Assembly (NCBI GenBank): GCA_014529385.2
Contig: CM043966.1
Location: 89,786,587-89,850,586, forward strand
Direction of reading: 5' to 3'
Source of the DNA: Adiantum capillus-veneris
Taxonomy: Eukaryota; Streptophyta; Polypodiopsida; Polypodiales; Pteridaceae
Length of the DNA: 64,000 nucleotides
Part shown: piece by piece, positions 52,749-61,550 of the stretch
Position numbering within the stretch: position 1 is the first letter of the stretch
Layout: every line of letters starts with the position of its first letter
Made by a program: the position numbers and the translations under genes
The notes under the pieces: generated by a model
Database searches by the model: none
What the model was told of the DNA's origin: nothing
What the model saw: only the letters and a program-made list of their open reading frames with translations

Positions 52749-53822
52749 TCATTCAGGGCTTTGTTCGAACAACCGAACTTTGAGGACAACTGGCTTGCCC
52801 TTCTGCATCACTGTGATGGTTCGGTTCCGGACCTGGAGAGTTGCATCATTCTTGTCGTGCCAGGGCATGCCCAAGAGAACGTCGCAATTGCCCAACTTCA
52901 TAATCTGGAAATCGGCTTTTCCATGGTAATCTTGTATAGTCACTGGAAGTGCACCAATGAGCGGTACCCTTTTTTGAGTTTGCCCCGTGGCTAGCTCAGC
53001 TTCGATTTCTCCACCCTCTGCATCATAATCAAAGTGCATCTGCCTCAAGAATTCTGGATGGATTAAGTTCTCCATAGCTCCAGGGTCAAAGAAAATAAGG
53101 GCTTTCAAGCCGTTGACTTTTCCATAAGCTTTGCATAGTTCATTAAAACTCTCGAGGTGTATACCATAAATATCGAGTATTAGTCCAATAGCAGGTCTAG
53201 CCTTCTTGGCCAGAGGTGGCCCCGGGGATTTGTCTGACGTGGGAGCAGAAGGTTGCACTGAGGACGTCGAGGCTCGCTCAGGACATGTATTGAACATATG
53301 CCCTGTTTGGAAACATTCGAAGCATCGGCCTTCTTGTAACAAGGCATCTCGTTGACGTTGTGTCAGACAAGGCCGTTGAGGTTGGTTTTCACGGGATTCT
53401 CGAAAATTTGTTCGTTGTTGCCGGGAGTTCTGGTTAGTGGCCGGAGGTTCTTCTGTGGTAAAGTCCAACTTTCCTTTCATGAGCTTGTAGCCGACCGCGG
53501 CATGGTCTATAAGCTCTGGCATGGTAGAGGCTTGCTTGGAGAGAGAATATTCCTGCAATGGTGATGGTAGTCCAATGGTGTAGCGCTCGCACTGGTCCTC
53601 CAAGGAGATGAACTTAAAGAAGGACATCGGAAGGTACACGTCGAGAAACCTTTGGTTATAGTCGTCCATGGTTTCGGTGGCAAGCATTTTCAAGTTGCCC
53701 CACTCTGACAAAATCCGGACTTCAAAGATCGAAGTCACGTAACTACGTGCAAAAACTGCCTTGAAAGCTTGCCTGGTCCTTGGAGCATGCGGTTGTGTCG
53801 CGATTGAACTCCACCATTGCAT
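52749..53822 (-). CDS. gypsy-3 gag C-terminus plus aspartic protease, 357 codons
   Basis: Open frame with three parts. Residues 1-120 are the end of the gag capsid-like domain (MDDYNQRFLDVYLPMSFFKF, DQCERYTIGLPSPLQEYSLS). Residues 167-180 are an intact zinc knuckle, CFECFQTGHMFNTC (CX2CX4HX4C). Residues about 240-345 are a retropepsin-like domain with ALIFFDPGAMENL, where Pro replaces the usual Ser/Thr between Asp246 and Gly248, and CDVLLGMPWHDKND. It stops right after this domain (FEQSPE), and no RT, RNase H or integrase follows before the polypurine tract. The frame's upstream part lies in another frame at 53870-54355. It may represent a gag-protease-only, non-autonomous element that relies on other gypsy polymerases. 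Confidence 0.8.
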   Translation of the reverse strand: MQWWSSIATQPHAPRTRQAFKAVFARSYVTSIFEVRILSEWGNLKMLATETMDDYNQRFLDVYLPMSFFKFISLEDQCERYTIGLPSPLQEYSLSKQASTMPELIDHAAVGYKLMKGKLDFTTEEPPATNQNSRQQRTNFRESRENQPQRPCLTQRQRDALLQEGRCFECFQTGHMFNTCPERASTSSVQPSAPTSDKSPGPPLAKKARPAIGLILDIYGIHLESFNELCKAYGKVNGLKALIFFDPGAMENLIHPEFLRQMHFDYDAEGGEIEAELATGQTQKRVPLIGALPVTIQDYHGKADFQIMKLGNCDVLLGMPWHDKNDATLQVRNRTITVMQKGKPVVLKVRLFEQSPE

Positions 53823-53869
53823 AGCATTATCTTTAGAAAATCCTGTTGCTCGAGAAATCTTGGATTCTT

Positions 53870-54355
53870 CTATATAGTTCCCAAAGCATAGATGTTGTCG
53901 AATTGTTGTAGGAATTGCAATGCTTTCTTGCGATCTTTCACCCCAGAAAAAGTGAAAAATTTGACTGTCGTGCCGCCATCTTTGAAATCTTTGGGTTGGT
54001 TAGGCGCATATCCCGGGTATGGATAATAAGGGTATCCATATGGGCTCCAACCACTGTAGCCTTGTGGCAGCGATGGTGGAGGTGGTGGCAAAGGCGGTTG
54101 TACTGGATCAAGGTCAGATGGCTGCACCATATTCCTGAAGACTCCCCCAAATCGGAACAGACGGCTGAGAAGGTTGCCGGTTGGAAGCTCTAGTACTTTC
54201 TGATGCCGGAGGAGGAGGTACCACTTGGGGCATCAGAGGGGTTCAAAAATTGTTGAAAACTTTGTAGCATCGGAAGATTCTGCTGAGGATGCCGCAAAAG
54301 AATGTCGTGAAGCTCGTTGAGCAGAAACTGCAAATATTCTGTTGTATCCATGATT
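53870..54355 (-). pseudogene. gypsy-3 gag N-terminus, frameshifted
   Basis: ATG at about 54351 opens MDTTEYLQFLLNELHDILLR. A stop and a frameshift follow, then the frame 54130-53870 with LPPPPPSLPQGYSGWSPYGY, PYPGYAPNQPKDFKDGGTTV and GVKDRKKALQFLQQFDNIYA. The FKDGG...KF..F motif aligns with FKEGGQ in gypsy-1/2 gag. A tyrosine/proline/glycine-rich linker is peculiar to this element. No primer site or 5' LTR follows; LINE-E starts at about 54357. Confidence 0.7.
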
Positions 54356-54356
54356 C

Positions 54357-54744
54357 TATGTATTGCGTTCTTTATGGCTTATGCCCGGTAAGACAGAGCG
54401 ATGAAGACGGGAGCGCGCCCGATGCGGGATGAAGTAAGAGAGGGAGTGGCTAATAAGTCCCCCAAATAAGTATATGCATCTGTATACTCCAAAATCTCCT
54501 ACCCGTAGGTAAATGTGGGAGCTGACACTGCGGTGTGGTGTTAAACACCATAACCTTGGTTTTACCAAGGTTGACAAAACAATCGACTATCCTCTACAAA
54601 CACATATAAGGCATCCAAATGGCGTTGCATTCCCTTTGGGGAGTCAGAAACAATATCATCAGCATATAACAAAAGTGGGATCCATGTCCTTGCTAGTTGT
54701 GCTCCTCTGTCCCCTAGTCTCATAATGTAATCAGAGGTCTCATC
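54357..54744 (-). pseudogene. LINE-E RT after the solo LTR, with YADD box
   Basis: Minus strand reads DETSDYIMRLGDRGAQLART and WIPLLLYADDIV, then a short deletion, SPKGMQRHLDALYVFVEDSR and, after stops, TDAYTYLGGL. The YADD box is intact here but mutated in LINE-D2. Coding is broken soon after. Confidence 0.75.
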
Positions 54745-54749
54745 TACAT

Positions 54750-54823
54750 TGTCACAAGACGGGCACCACGTGCCAATAGAAAAGAACAGATTGAACAGAC
54801 TTTTAGCACTTCAATAACAACTG

Positions 54824-54866
<43 letters not shown>

Positions 54867-55341
54867 GACACGCGACATGGAGTGGCGGAATTCCACCCCA
54901 GAGAGTATTGGCCCCAAACCTTGGCGTCCCTTTCAGTATTTCTTTAACTTGCATCAACACAGTACAAGCCGGCACTCCGGACTCTGCACCTTCTCCAGGA
55001 AGCATGCCAGAGAATGAGCCCTAACCTCATATTTAAAGGCCCTTGGCTTGAAAAGCAGTTACAGTGAAAAGCTTCAAAACTCAAAAGCTTCTGGTCCCAA
55101 AAGCAATGCCAAAAAACTGCCGACGCGTTTTGCGGAATTCTGTACAATCTCCACATCAGCAATCAACGCAAAACGCGGAGCATCCGTACAGCTGCCATCG
55201 GGCCCCCATCGAACGGGGTCCCCATAAGTTGGTAGGACTTCTTCCTCTGTTACTTGTTCTTCTTAGGGTTTAGGCCCCTCGACCAGGATCTACAAGTTGG
55301 CTCCATTCTTTAGGGCTTTGACATGTCAGCAGTTTGTAACA
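54750..55341 (-). mobile_element. Solo LTR (family 1), 592 bp, with perfect TACAT target duplication
   Basis: Runs TGTCACAAGACGGGCACC ... CAGCAGTTTGTAACA, with TG...CA ends and TACAT on both sides (54745-54749 and 55342-55346). Removing it restores the LINE codons for MYVDET. It carries a GA array (54828-54864), the conserved block at about 54910-54950 and AAACCCTAAG-type sequence near 55262 (plus-strand TTAGGGTTTAGG). It is almost a twin of the gypsy-3 LTR 3 kb away. Confidence 0.9.
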
Positions 55342-55346
55342 TACAT

Positions 55347-56166
55347 ACATACCAAACAAAGTAGGAGATAGCAGGCATCCCTACTTCACTCCAATAGTGG
55401 AGTGAACCAAGGTAGAAATCTCCTCGGGAGTGCGTACCTGCCCCGCAACTGATCTGTATAAATCCATAATCCCCCAAATGAGTTTGTGGGTACCCCCATG
55501 ACCTACAGTCGCCGCATCAGTCTAGCTCTGGATACTGTATCAAAAGCTTTGCGGAAGTCCACAAAGCTACAATATATCCATTTCCCCATCTGACTTGCCC
55601 TCCTCAATAATGGCTCGTAGAGTAAGAATGTGATCAAGAGTAGAGAAGCCCCTCCTGAAACCTGTCTGTCGTGTTGCTCATATACCTTGTCTCTCTGCCC
55701 ACCTACTCGGCTGCTGCTCGAGAATGGATGCATATAGCTATGCGGATGTGTGGCCTATCATAATAGTGTGGTAGTTCCCAAGCTCCATATGGTCTCCTAC
55801 CTTTAGGATAGGCACGATAGTAGACAAACTCCAAGTCTCAGGCAGACCCTCACACATATCACAGTTGAACATCATAGCTAGAAGCTCTGCAAGCATATCT
55901 CTGGCATGAATAAAATGCTTGGCCACTAATCCCTCATGATCATAAGCTCTCCCATGCTTCATCCTGTCAATGGCTTTCCTTACCATCTCCGTTGTAAAGA
56001 AGACATATGCATGTGGGCATGGCTTTGGTGGATCCAGTAGAGGTGGCTGCCCCGACATTGTATATAGGGATGCTACATATCGGCCCCACACCTCCAGAGT
56101 TGTTATAGCTAGAGCAGGAAAGGATTCATGAAAAAACCGCCAAGCCTCAACCGAATCTTGACTCAA
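55347..56166 (-). pseudogene. LINE-E RT fingers and palm, frameshifted
   Basis: Frame 56166-55738 reads EAWRFFHESFPALAITTLEV, VRKAIDRMKHGRAYDHEGLV and STIVPILKVGDHMELGNYHT, i.e. the KA...G.DG and IP..K....NYR boxes. Frame 55733-55503 has CSFVDFRKAFDTVSRARLMR, the palm motif with catalytic Asp in 'FDTV'. A stop and frameshift lie between them, and the frame breaks again before 55347 (LRGRYAL...). Confidence 0.8.
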
Positions 56167-56279
56167 AATAGCTGGTATAACCCCTGCTCAAGGCTAGCCA
56201 AAAAGGCCCTCTTCTTCTGATGTATAGTCTCTGTCAGAATATGGGTGAGCTCCTCCAAAGGTCGCCATGGATCCTCTAT

Positions 56280-57192
56280 GCATAAGCATCTATAAATCCC
56301 ATCCATGTAAACAGAGTCAGTCTCTGAAGTGAAGTATATCTTGTAGGATCTCCTGCTCGTGTCCTCTGAGTTGTGGTGAACTGGAAGGAGATGTCCAGTG
56401 TCAAAAGGGCATGGTCCACTACTACCCCAATGGACCGGGGTCCAATCGTGAATTCCTCAATATGGAAAAGAAAGCTCGGCGTGCCCATAATATAATCCAC
56501 TGAGCTAGCCCCATGACGATGTGGAAAGCAAGTAAACCAGACGGCTGCTAGGAATCTCTATAAGCCAGTGAGTATGGCTAACCCATGTGCGGTGCCCATA
56601 TCTAGCAAGTATCTCCCATACTCTGTACATTCTGTGTCCTGTGAGCGTCCTGTCCAACCCCATGTCTATGGTGTCCAGCTCTCTCAACATCTCCTCCAAG
56701 GTATCATAGAAGATTGTCCGATGGTTGCCCATTCGAGCATTGAAGTCCCCCAGGAGAATGATGTCCCCATCCCTAGAGAACTCCCATATGTAATCATCAA
56801 GCACAGAGAAAGGAAACTCTCCTCTAGGTGACACATAGGCTGATGTATTTGGAGCAAAGTAGCATATAGCAATACAGAGAAATCTGTATGTGTCAAGCTT
56901 CAATCTCACCCACATGTACCAGGCATGAGCGTCTCTCTGAACAATATGTACAAGCGACTGCAGTCTTCCCTGAAAAGATCCCCCCCCCGCCCCCCTCTCG
57001 ATCCTCTACTTCCATGCTCAAATCTCGCATCTACTCAATGAGCCGTTTCCATTCTGTATCCAGTCACCTGTGGCATCATCTGACCCAAGGCCTGGTGAGT
57101 CTCTGAGTAGAATACAATATCTCTGACTCTAAAGGTGTCCTCAAAGGCACCCACATCAAGCTTGAGAGACCCATTGCAATTCCACACTCATA
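56280..57192 (-). pseudogene. LINE-E endonuclease, frameshifted
   Basis: Begins MSVWNCNGSLKLDVGAFED near 57192, then VRDIVFYSETHQ (metal-binding Glu), FLCIAICYFAPNTSAY (about 56880), IILLGDFNARMGNHRT (about 56760, DFN), VDYIMGT (56500) and GVVVDHALLTLDISF (about 56425, DH). All motifs of the AP-type fold are visible across three frames. Comparable to LINE-C1 and LINE-C2. Confidence 0.8.
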
Positions 57193-57273
57193 TTTTAAGT
57201 CTGGTCCCATACGTCTCCAACCGTCATTTGGAGCGTCGCTCCATACTGACCACCTTCCCTTCTCTATAAAAGG

Positions 57274-58131
57274 CTATCTTTCCTTTTCCCTTGCCACCCT
57301 AATCTCTGGCATAACTTCCTGCATGTGGGCAAGTTGTGATAGAGTGAGATCATTGCCAAGGAATGTGCCGGTCTTCTTTAATGTGGGCCTTTTCCTCAAA
57401 AGCTCTTTCTTCGCCTCAATAGTGGGAAAGTGTAAAATGAGAGTACATTCCTTCGATGTCTCTCCAACACCTCCACTTCTTTTACCGACTCTCCATGACT
57501 TTGTGTGCGTTGGTTTATCTATTCCCATCAACTCCATGAGCTCCCTTACTTCTTCCTTGACTTTATCTCGATCTTTTAGACCGGTAACTCTCACATGTAC
57601 AACACGCAAGCATCTCCATAGTTCCTCCGCTAGTGTCATGTTGATGATGGTTGGTGTGGGGGTTGATGCCTCCTTCCCTTTTCCTTTCTTGGCGAAATCT
57701 ATCCATTTCTTCGCTTCATTCATCTTCTTTTGCGTCTTGGTGATCACCTTCACCCATGTAGACGTCTTTGCTTCATGTTGCTTCTCATCCTCTTCCATTG
57801 TCTGCACTTGCTCCTTGATAACTTTGAGCTCTTCGATCACTGAGGGCTGAAATTCTCCTTCGTCGAGTTCCCCTGTTGTCTTAACTTCAGCCAGCTCTTT
57901 TTTAAGGGCCAATAACTCCCCTTTGAGCGCGTCGATTTTAGCCAGCTTGTCTTTCTCTGCTTTCCAGTATTTCTCTTTGCTAGCTTGCTTTTGGAGGAAA
58001 CCTACCTTTTCCTCCCTCCAACCTTCCATCCCCACTTTCCACTCCTCCATCTCTATGAACCATTTGTGTGTGAGCATGAAAGTCGCCTTCAGCGTACTTA
58101 TGGGTATTTTGTGGTGTGGAGAAGCCATCAT
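57274..58131 (-). CDS. LINE-E ORF1, intact 285-codon coiled-coil RNA-binding protein
   Basis: Uninterrupted frame from MMASPHHKIPISTLKATFML. Residues about 30-140 are a Lys/Glu-rich coiled coil (KAEKDKLAKIDALKGELLAL and KKELAEVKTTGELDEGEFQP). Residues about 125-160 are basic (TKTQKKMNEAKKWIDFAKKG). Residues about 175-265 (VVHVRVTGLKDRDKVKEEVR, ELMELMGIDKPTHTKSWRVG and ECTLILHFPTIEAKKELLRK) have the beta-alpha-beta pattern expected of an RRM-like domain, and LGNDLTLSQLAHMQEVMPEI matches the end of LINE-C ORF1. The protein would trimerise and bind LINE RNA. A second possible Met directly follows the first. It is the only intact LINE gene here, although its partner ORF2 is broken. Confidence 0.75.
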   Translation of the reverse strand: MMASPHHKIPISTLKATFMLTHKWFIEMEEWKVGMEGWREEKVGFLQKQASKEKYWKAEKDKLAKIDALKGELLALKKELAEVKTTGELDEGEFQPSVIEELKVIKEQVQTMEEDEKQHEAKTSTWVKVITKTQKKMNEAKKWIDFAKKGKGKEASTPTPTIINMTLAEELWRCLRVVHVRVTGLKDRDKVKEEVRELMELMGIDKPTHTKSWRVGKRSGGVGETSKECTLILHFPTIEAKKELLRKRPTLKKTGTFLGNDLTLSQLAHMQEVMPEIRVAREKER

Positions 58132-58148
58132 CTTGCACGATTGGGGTT

Positions 58149-58181
<33 letters not shown>

Positions 58182-58185
58182 GGGG

Positions 58186-58232
<47 letters not shown>

Positions 58233-58444
58233 GGTGTTTGCTACCCCATTGCTTCCCTGCATGCTGCTACATCTTACGCATGTTCACCCTTCAACGTACG
58301 CGATGACTTGTCACTACATTGGCCACTGTTGCACAGTGTATTAATCCAGCGTTATCGTAAGATTTAGTTATTGCCTTGTAAACTGCTTTCCCGTCAGCTC
58401 CAAGTCGACTTATTGTTGCCGTGACGAACTGGCATGACCAAGCC

Positions 58445-58500
<56 letters not shown>

Positions 58501-58694
58501 GTGGGGCTGTGTTTGCAGGTGCAGACAGTGGAAGAAGGGCAGCCCACAGTTCAACAGCATGGGAGCAGAGCTGGGCAGCAGCAGGCGTACATGAGCAGGT
58601 GCACGAGGGGAGCGTGCTGGTGAGCAACAGAGGGTGAACGTGAGCAGGTGTAGAGGGCGAGCAGGCAGCAGCAGGCCAGGACCAGCAGCACACA

Positions 58695-58698
<4 letters not shown>
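58132..58698 (-). promoter_or_regulatory. LINE-E 5' leader with poly-G and GA arrays
   Basis: Contains a 30-bp G run (58151-58180), a (AG)20 array (58191-58230), a second GA array (58447-58497) and a GCAGCAG-rich segment (58500-58698). The outermost segment matches LINE-C1's leader in style, so the true 5' end is probably at 58698, next to the GA tail of LINE-D3. Confidence 0.6.
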
Positions 58699-58731
<33 letters not shown>

Positions 58732-60093
58732 AATGTTATATTAACGTCTTCAAAAGTCCAAAGTGACCTATGACAGTGTAAGTAACAAAATAAAAATACT
58801 ATAGAATCCTAAGCTGCTAGATGTGAGCTAAGCAGCTAGCTGGGCTTGTGTAGGATATGGGTAGGGGTGAAGTGAGCGGGGGGGCTAAGATAACACAATG
58901 TGGGTGTATCCTCAGAAAGAGCTAAATCACAGGAGATCCAGCATCGGTCGCTGGCGGGTCTCATCGATCTCCTCCATGGTCAGTAGTCTGACCGGGCGTC
59001 GTGCATGTCGGGCCAAAGTGATCCGAATTCTTTGATGCAGCCTCCGTCGATGTTGTGTAGTCCTCTGCAGTCGTGGGCGTCTAAATCTCCCTAGCTCGGT
59101 CACTCGATCGATAAGTGTGAATGTGGTGTAAGGAGAATGTGGGCTCTGTTGTGGCAGTAGCTTCTCCAAGTGTCTAGTGTCTACTCTAAAGAAGTCTGTG
59201 ATCCGTCTCTGAGACTGGCTAGCCTCTCCTCTCATCAGGCTCTCTCTGTGTCTGTGCAACTTGAGCAAAAACAATCCCAAGCATCTCTGGTCCTCGTACC
59301 CCATGACTCTAGGGAGTGGTCCAAAGCCTTCTCTGAACAGGTAGTGGAAGCGGCCTCGTATCTCATAGTTGACTGGGCAGTGGCATGTGTAGTGCAACTC
59401 TGTCTCAGGCTCCATGTGACACAAGGGGCATGTCCTAGCCTCTACTGGCACTCCGTTGTATCTCCCAGTCTCGACCTGAAGCTGGTGTGAAGATGTGCGT
59501 ATCTGGCCAATAGCACATCGTATCCCATGAGACAAGTGGGTGTCCGTGTATCTGGGTCTCGTGACTCGTCACAAAGCCATCCTTGGTAAACTTGAGAAGA
59601 TGCTCTCTATAGAAAGCCATCTTCGTGCCCAGCTCATGTGCTGGTTGTATCCATATCCTCCTGGTGTCTAGCTGAGTCAAGTCCTAGCATATGAGCTTGG
59701 TGATCTCGGACAGTGTAATAGTCAGAGAGGGTGCATCCAATGAGTACTAGAAGGGGGGCAATCTGTCCATGCTGAACCGATGTGCCTGAAACCATGATGT
59801 CATCTCCCCATACCAACATGTTGTATCTCCCTACATGGCTAACTGTCAAGAGGACTCAAGTGCTAGGCGGGCATATCTGTCTTTGGGAAGGTCCCACACG
59901 CGGTCTATAAAGGAGACTGATCGAGTGAGCGCCTCAACCACTAGTGGGGGGGCAGCTAGCTTTGCTCAGATAATGTCACGTGATACTGAATCCTTGGCTC
60001 CAATAAGCAACGAGATCGTAAAAACCAGAGGCTTCTCCATGTCCCCCCATCCATCAGAGCGACCCGACCTCCCAAGATGATCCAATGAAGGTC
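58699..60093 (-). mobile_element. LINE-D copy 3: C-terminal region and 3' UTR
   Basis: Minus strand. The 3' end GTTAATATAACATTTCA is followed by (TC)15, i.e. the plus-strand GA array 58699-58728. The 5' side is cut at 60093 by the gypsy-6 LTR. It lies directly upstream of LINE-E, sharing the microsatellite, just as LINE-D1 and D2 are arranged. Confidence 0.8.
58927..60080 (-). pseudogene. LINE-D copy 3 C-terminal protein region
   Basis: The last frame (59535-58927, 202 codons) is open: SHGIRCAIGQIRTSSHQLQV, then the zinc box CPLCHMEPETELHYTCHC, CLGLFLLKLHRHRESLMRGE, and an Arg-rich tail QHRRRLHQRIRITLARHARR with a longer end (VRLLTMEEIDETRQRPMLDL) than copy 1. Upstream frames (59849-59435) hold TRRIWIQPAHELGTKMAFYR but are frameshifted. 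This is the best preserved copy of the domain. Confidence 0.75.
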
Positions 60094-60622
60094 TGTAACA
60101 GACTTGGACACTCCAAGTCAAGAATCAACCGCGACAGCACCAAATAACCACTTCAAAACAATTCACAGATCACAATAGATTTGCACTGGCCAGGCAGAGT
60201 TCCGTGCCTAGAGATATTGGCCCCAAAGACTGGCGCCCCTTTCGGTATTTCTTTTTATATTAATCAATCATCAAAGTACAAGAGAGCGGTTAGGGTTTCA
60301 CTCTCAGACTCTGCGTCCAGATGCTCTAAGAAGTGAGGCCCTCACCACTAATTTAAAGGTTACAAGGGATGCCCAAAAGCAGAGCCCCAAAAGCTTCAAA
60401 GCAAAAGCAGATTCTCTCTCTCTCTCTCAATGAGAGTCAGTAAAAAGCAAGTTCTCTTTTTCTCTTTCTTTCTCCCAAATCAAAGCGAAAAGCTGAGATT
60501 TGCGTCGCTCAAAATTTCCCAAAAAAAAAAAAATTAATATTCCGCCTCCGCGATTTCCGGAAATTAGGGTTTCTGGCAAAAATTAGGGTTTCTGCTGTCC
60601 GCCACGTCATCACTTTGTGACA
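60094..60622 (-). repeat. gypsy-6 3' LTR (family 1), 529 bp
   Basis: TGTAACAGACTTGGACACTCC ... CATCACTTTGTGACA with TG...CA ends. It carries the conserved block at about 60220-60260 (CCCCAAAGACTGGCGCCCC, TTTCGGTATTTC) and no long GA array, unlike other family-1 copies; a short CT run sits at about 60414-60428. Confidence 0.85.
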
Positions 60623-60634
60623 TACCCCCCTCTT
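60623..60634 (-). promoter_or_regulatory. Polypurine tract of gypsy-6
   Basis: Minus-strand AAGAGGGGGGTA ends exactly at the LTR start TGTCACAAAGTG. It primes plus-strand DNA synthesis. Confidence 0.85.
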
Positions 60635-61265
60635 GAAAGCATTGTAATCGACCGCGATTACGCCTGCAAAACCGACAAAAGCCATAAACCGTCTTAGCAG
60701 ACACTGACTGTTAGTACCTATGTACTAGGAACACACATCTAGCACATGTACAAAATCAACAGTCACATCACACGACATCACAGGACATCACTAGACATCA
60801 CAGGACATCACAAGACATTCAACATTCATTCGGATCTTAGACCATGATTTATCGGCAATGTAGCTAGCAATCACATCTAGGTCCAATCGGGGCCTCAACG
60901 ATGTCCGATTGTCTAACCCCTATTGCAACCATGTCTATTCGAGATCAATCAGACCAAAATGTTGCAGTCATTTCGGCTATCAGTTCCTGCACTCACAAGA
61001 AGTCAAGAACAAGTCAGTATCATAATCAGGAATTCCATTTCATAAAGTCATCCAGCAGAATACTGTCAGCTCTCAGTATCCCTAAAGCTCAAAGAGACAT
61101 CAATGACTTTAGTATCAAAATCGAGGCATCTGTTGACAAAGGAGTGGAGTAACTCCCCTCTTGTGCATCCCACTGCACCAGATCTCCGGCCAAGCTGAAT
61201 TCTGGGTTCCGTTTGGAGTAGACTATGCTAAACCAAAGCATCGAGGTAAAGTTTCACAATCCGAG
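60635..61265 (-). other. gypsy-6 3' untranslated interior
   Basis: Non-coding, homologous to 10588-11106 and 11962-12420. It has a GACATCAC(A/T) mini-repeat (about 60765-60815). Confidence 0.7.
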
Positions 61266-61540
61266 GAGTATCTGCTAGGTCCTCCTCCTCCTCCTCCATC
61301 CACTTCGCATCAAATGCAGAAAAGTTCTTGAACTAAACCAAGAACCGCCTTCGGACTTTACCTTTCTTCGTATCATTATGTGCCAAAATCTGTTCAAGAA
61401 CAAGGATCTCCTCGTTTTCTTCCACTGCGGGTTGCTCATCAGGCTCCCCATCATCAGGCACATCACCCTTAACAAGGTTCAAGAGACTCACATGCAATGC
61501 ATAATGAATCCTCCAAGTATCTGGCAGTTCCAATCGGAAG
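61266..61540 (-). pseudogene. gypsy-6 integrase C-terminus with chromodomain-like motif
   Basis: LPDTWRIHYALHVSLLNLVK is the standard 'LP..W.IH..FHVSLL' integrase C-terminal motif. ILVLEQILAHNDTKKGKVRR follows, then FLV, a stop, FKNFSAFDAKWMEEE and ADTPRIVKLYLDAL. The last part matches the pattern of a chromodomain ('R.YLVKW.G....TWEPE..L'), which in chromoviruses reads heterochromatin marks. The stop within FLV*F would remove half of it. Confidence 0.65.
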
Positions 61541-61550
61541 GAGACATTAT

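Larger units (their letters stand above)
54357..58698 (-). mobile_element. LINE-E: LINE with 5'UTR, ORF1, endonuclease and RT; 3' end missing
   Basis: On the minus strand from a CT array: GCTGCTG-rich leader, ORF1, endonuclease and RT to just beyond the catalytic box; cut at 54357 by gypsy-3. RT motifs (LLYADDIV, GMQRHLDALYVF) match LINE-D, and endonuclease matches LINE-C, so C, D and E appear to be one family or clade. A solo LTR (54750-55341) interrupts it. The 5' end adjoins the GA tail of LINE-D copy 3. Confidence 0.85.
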
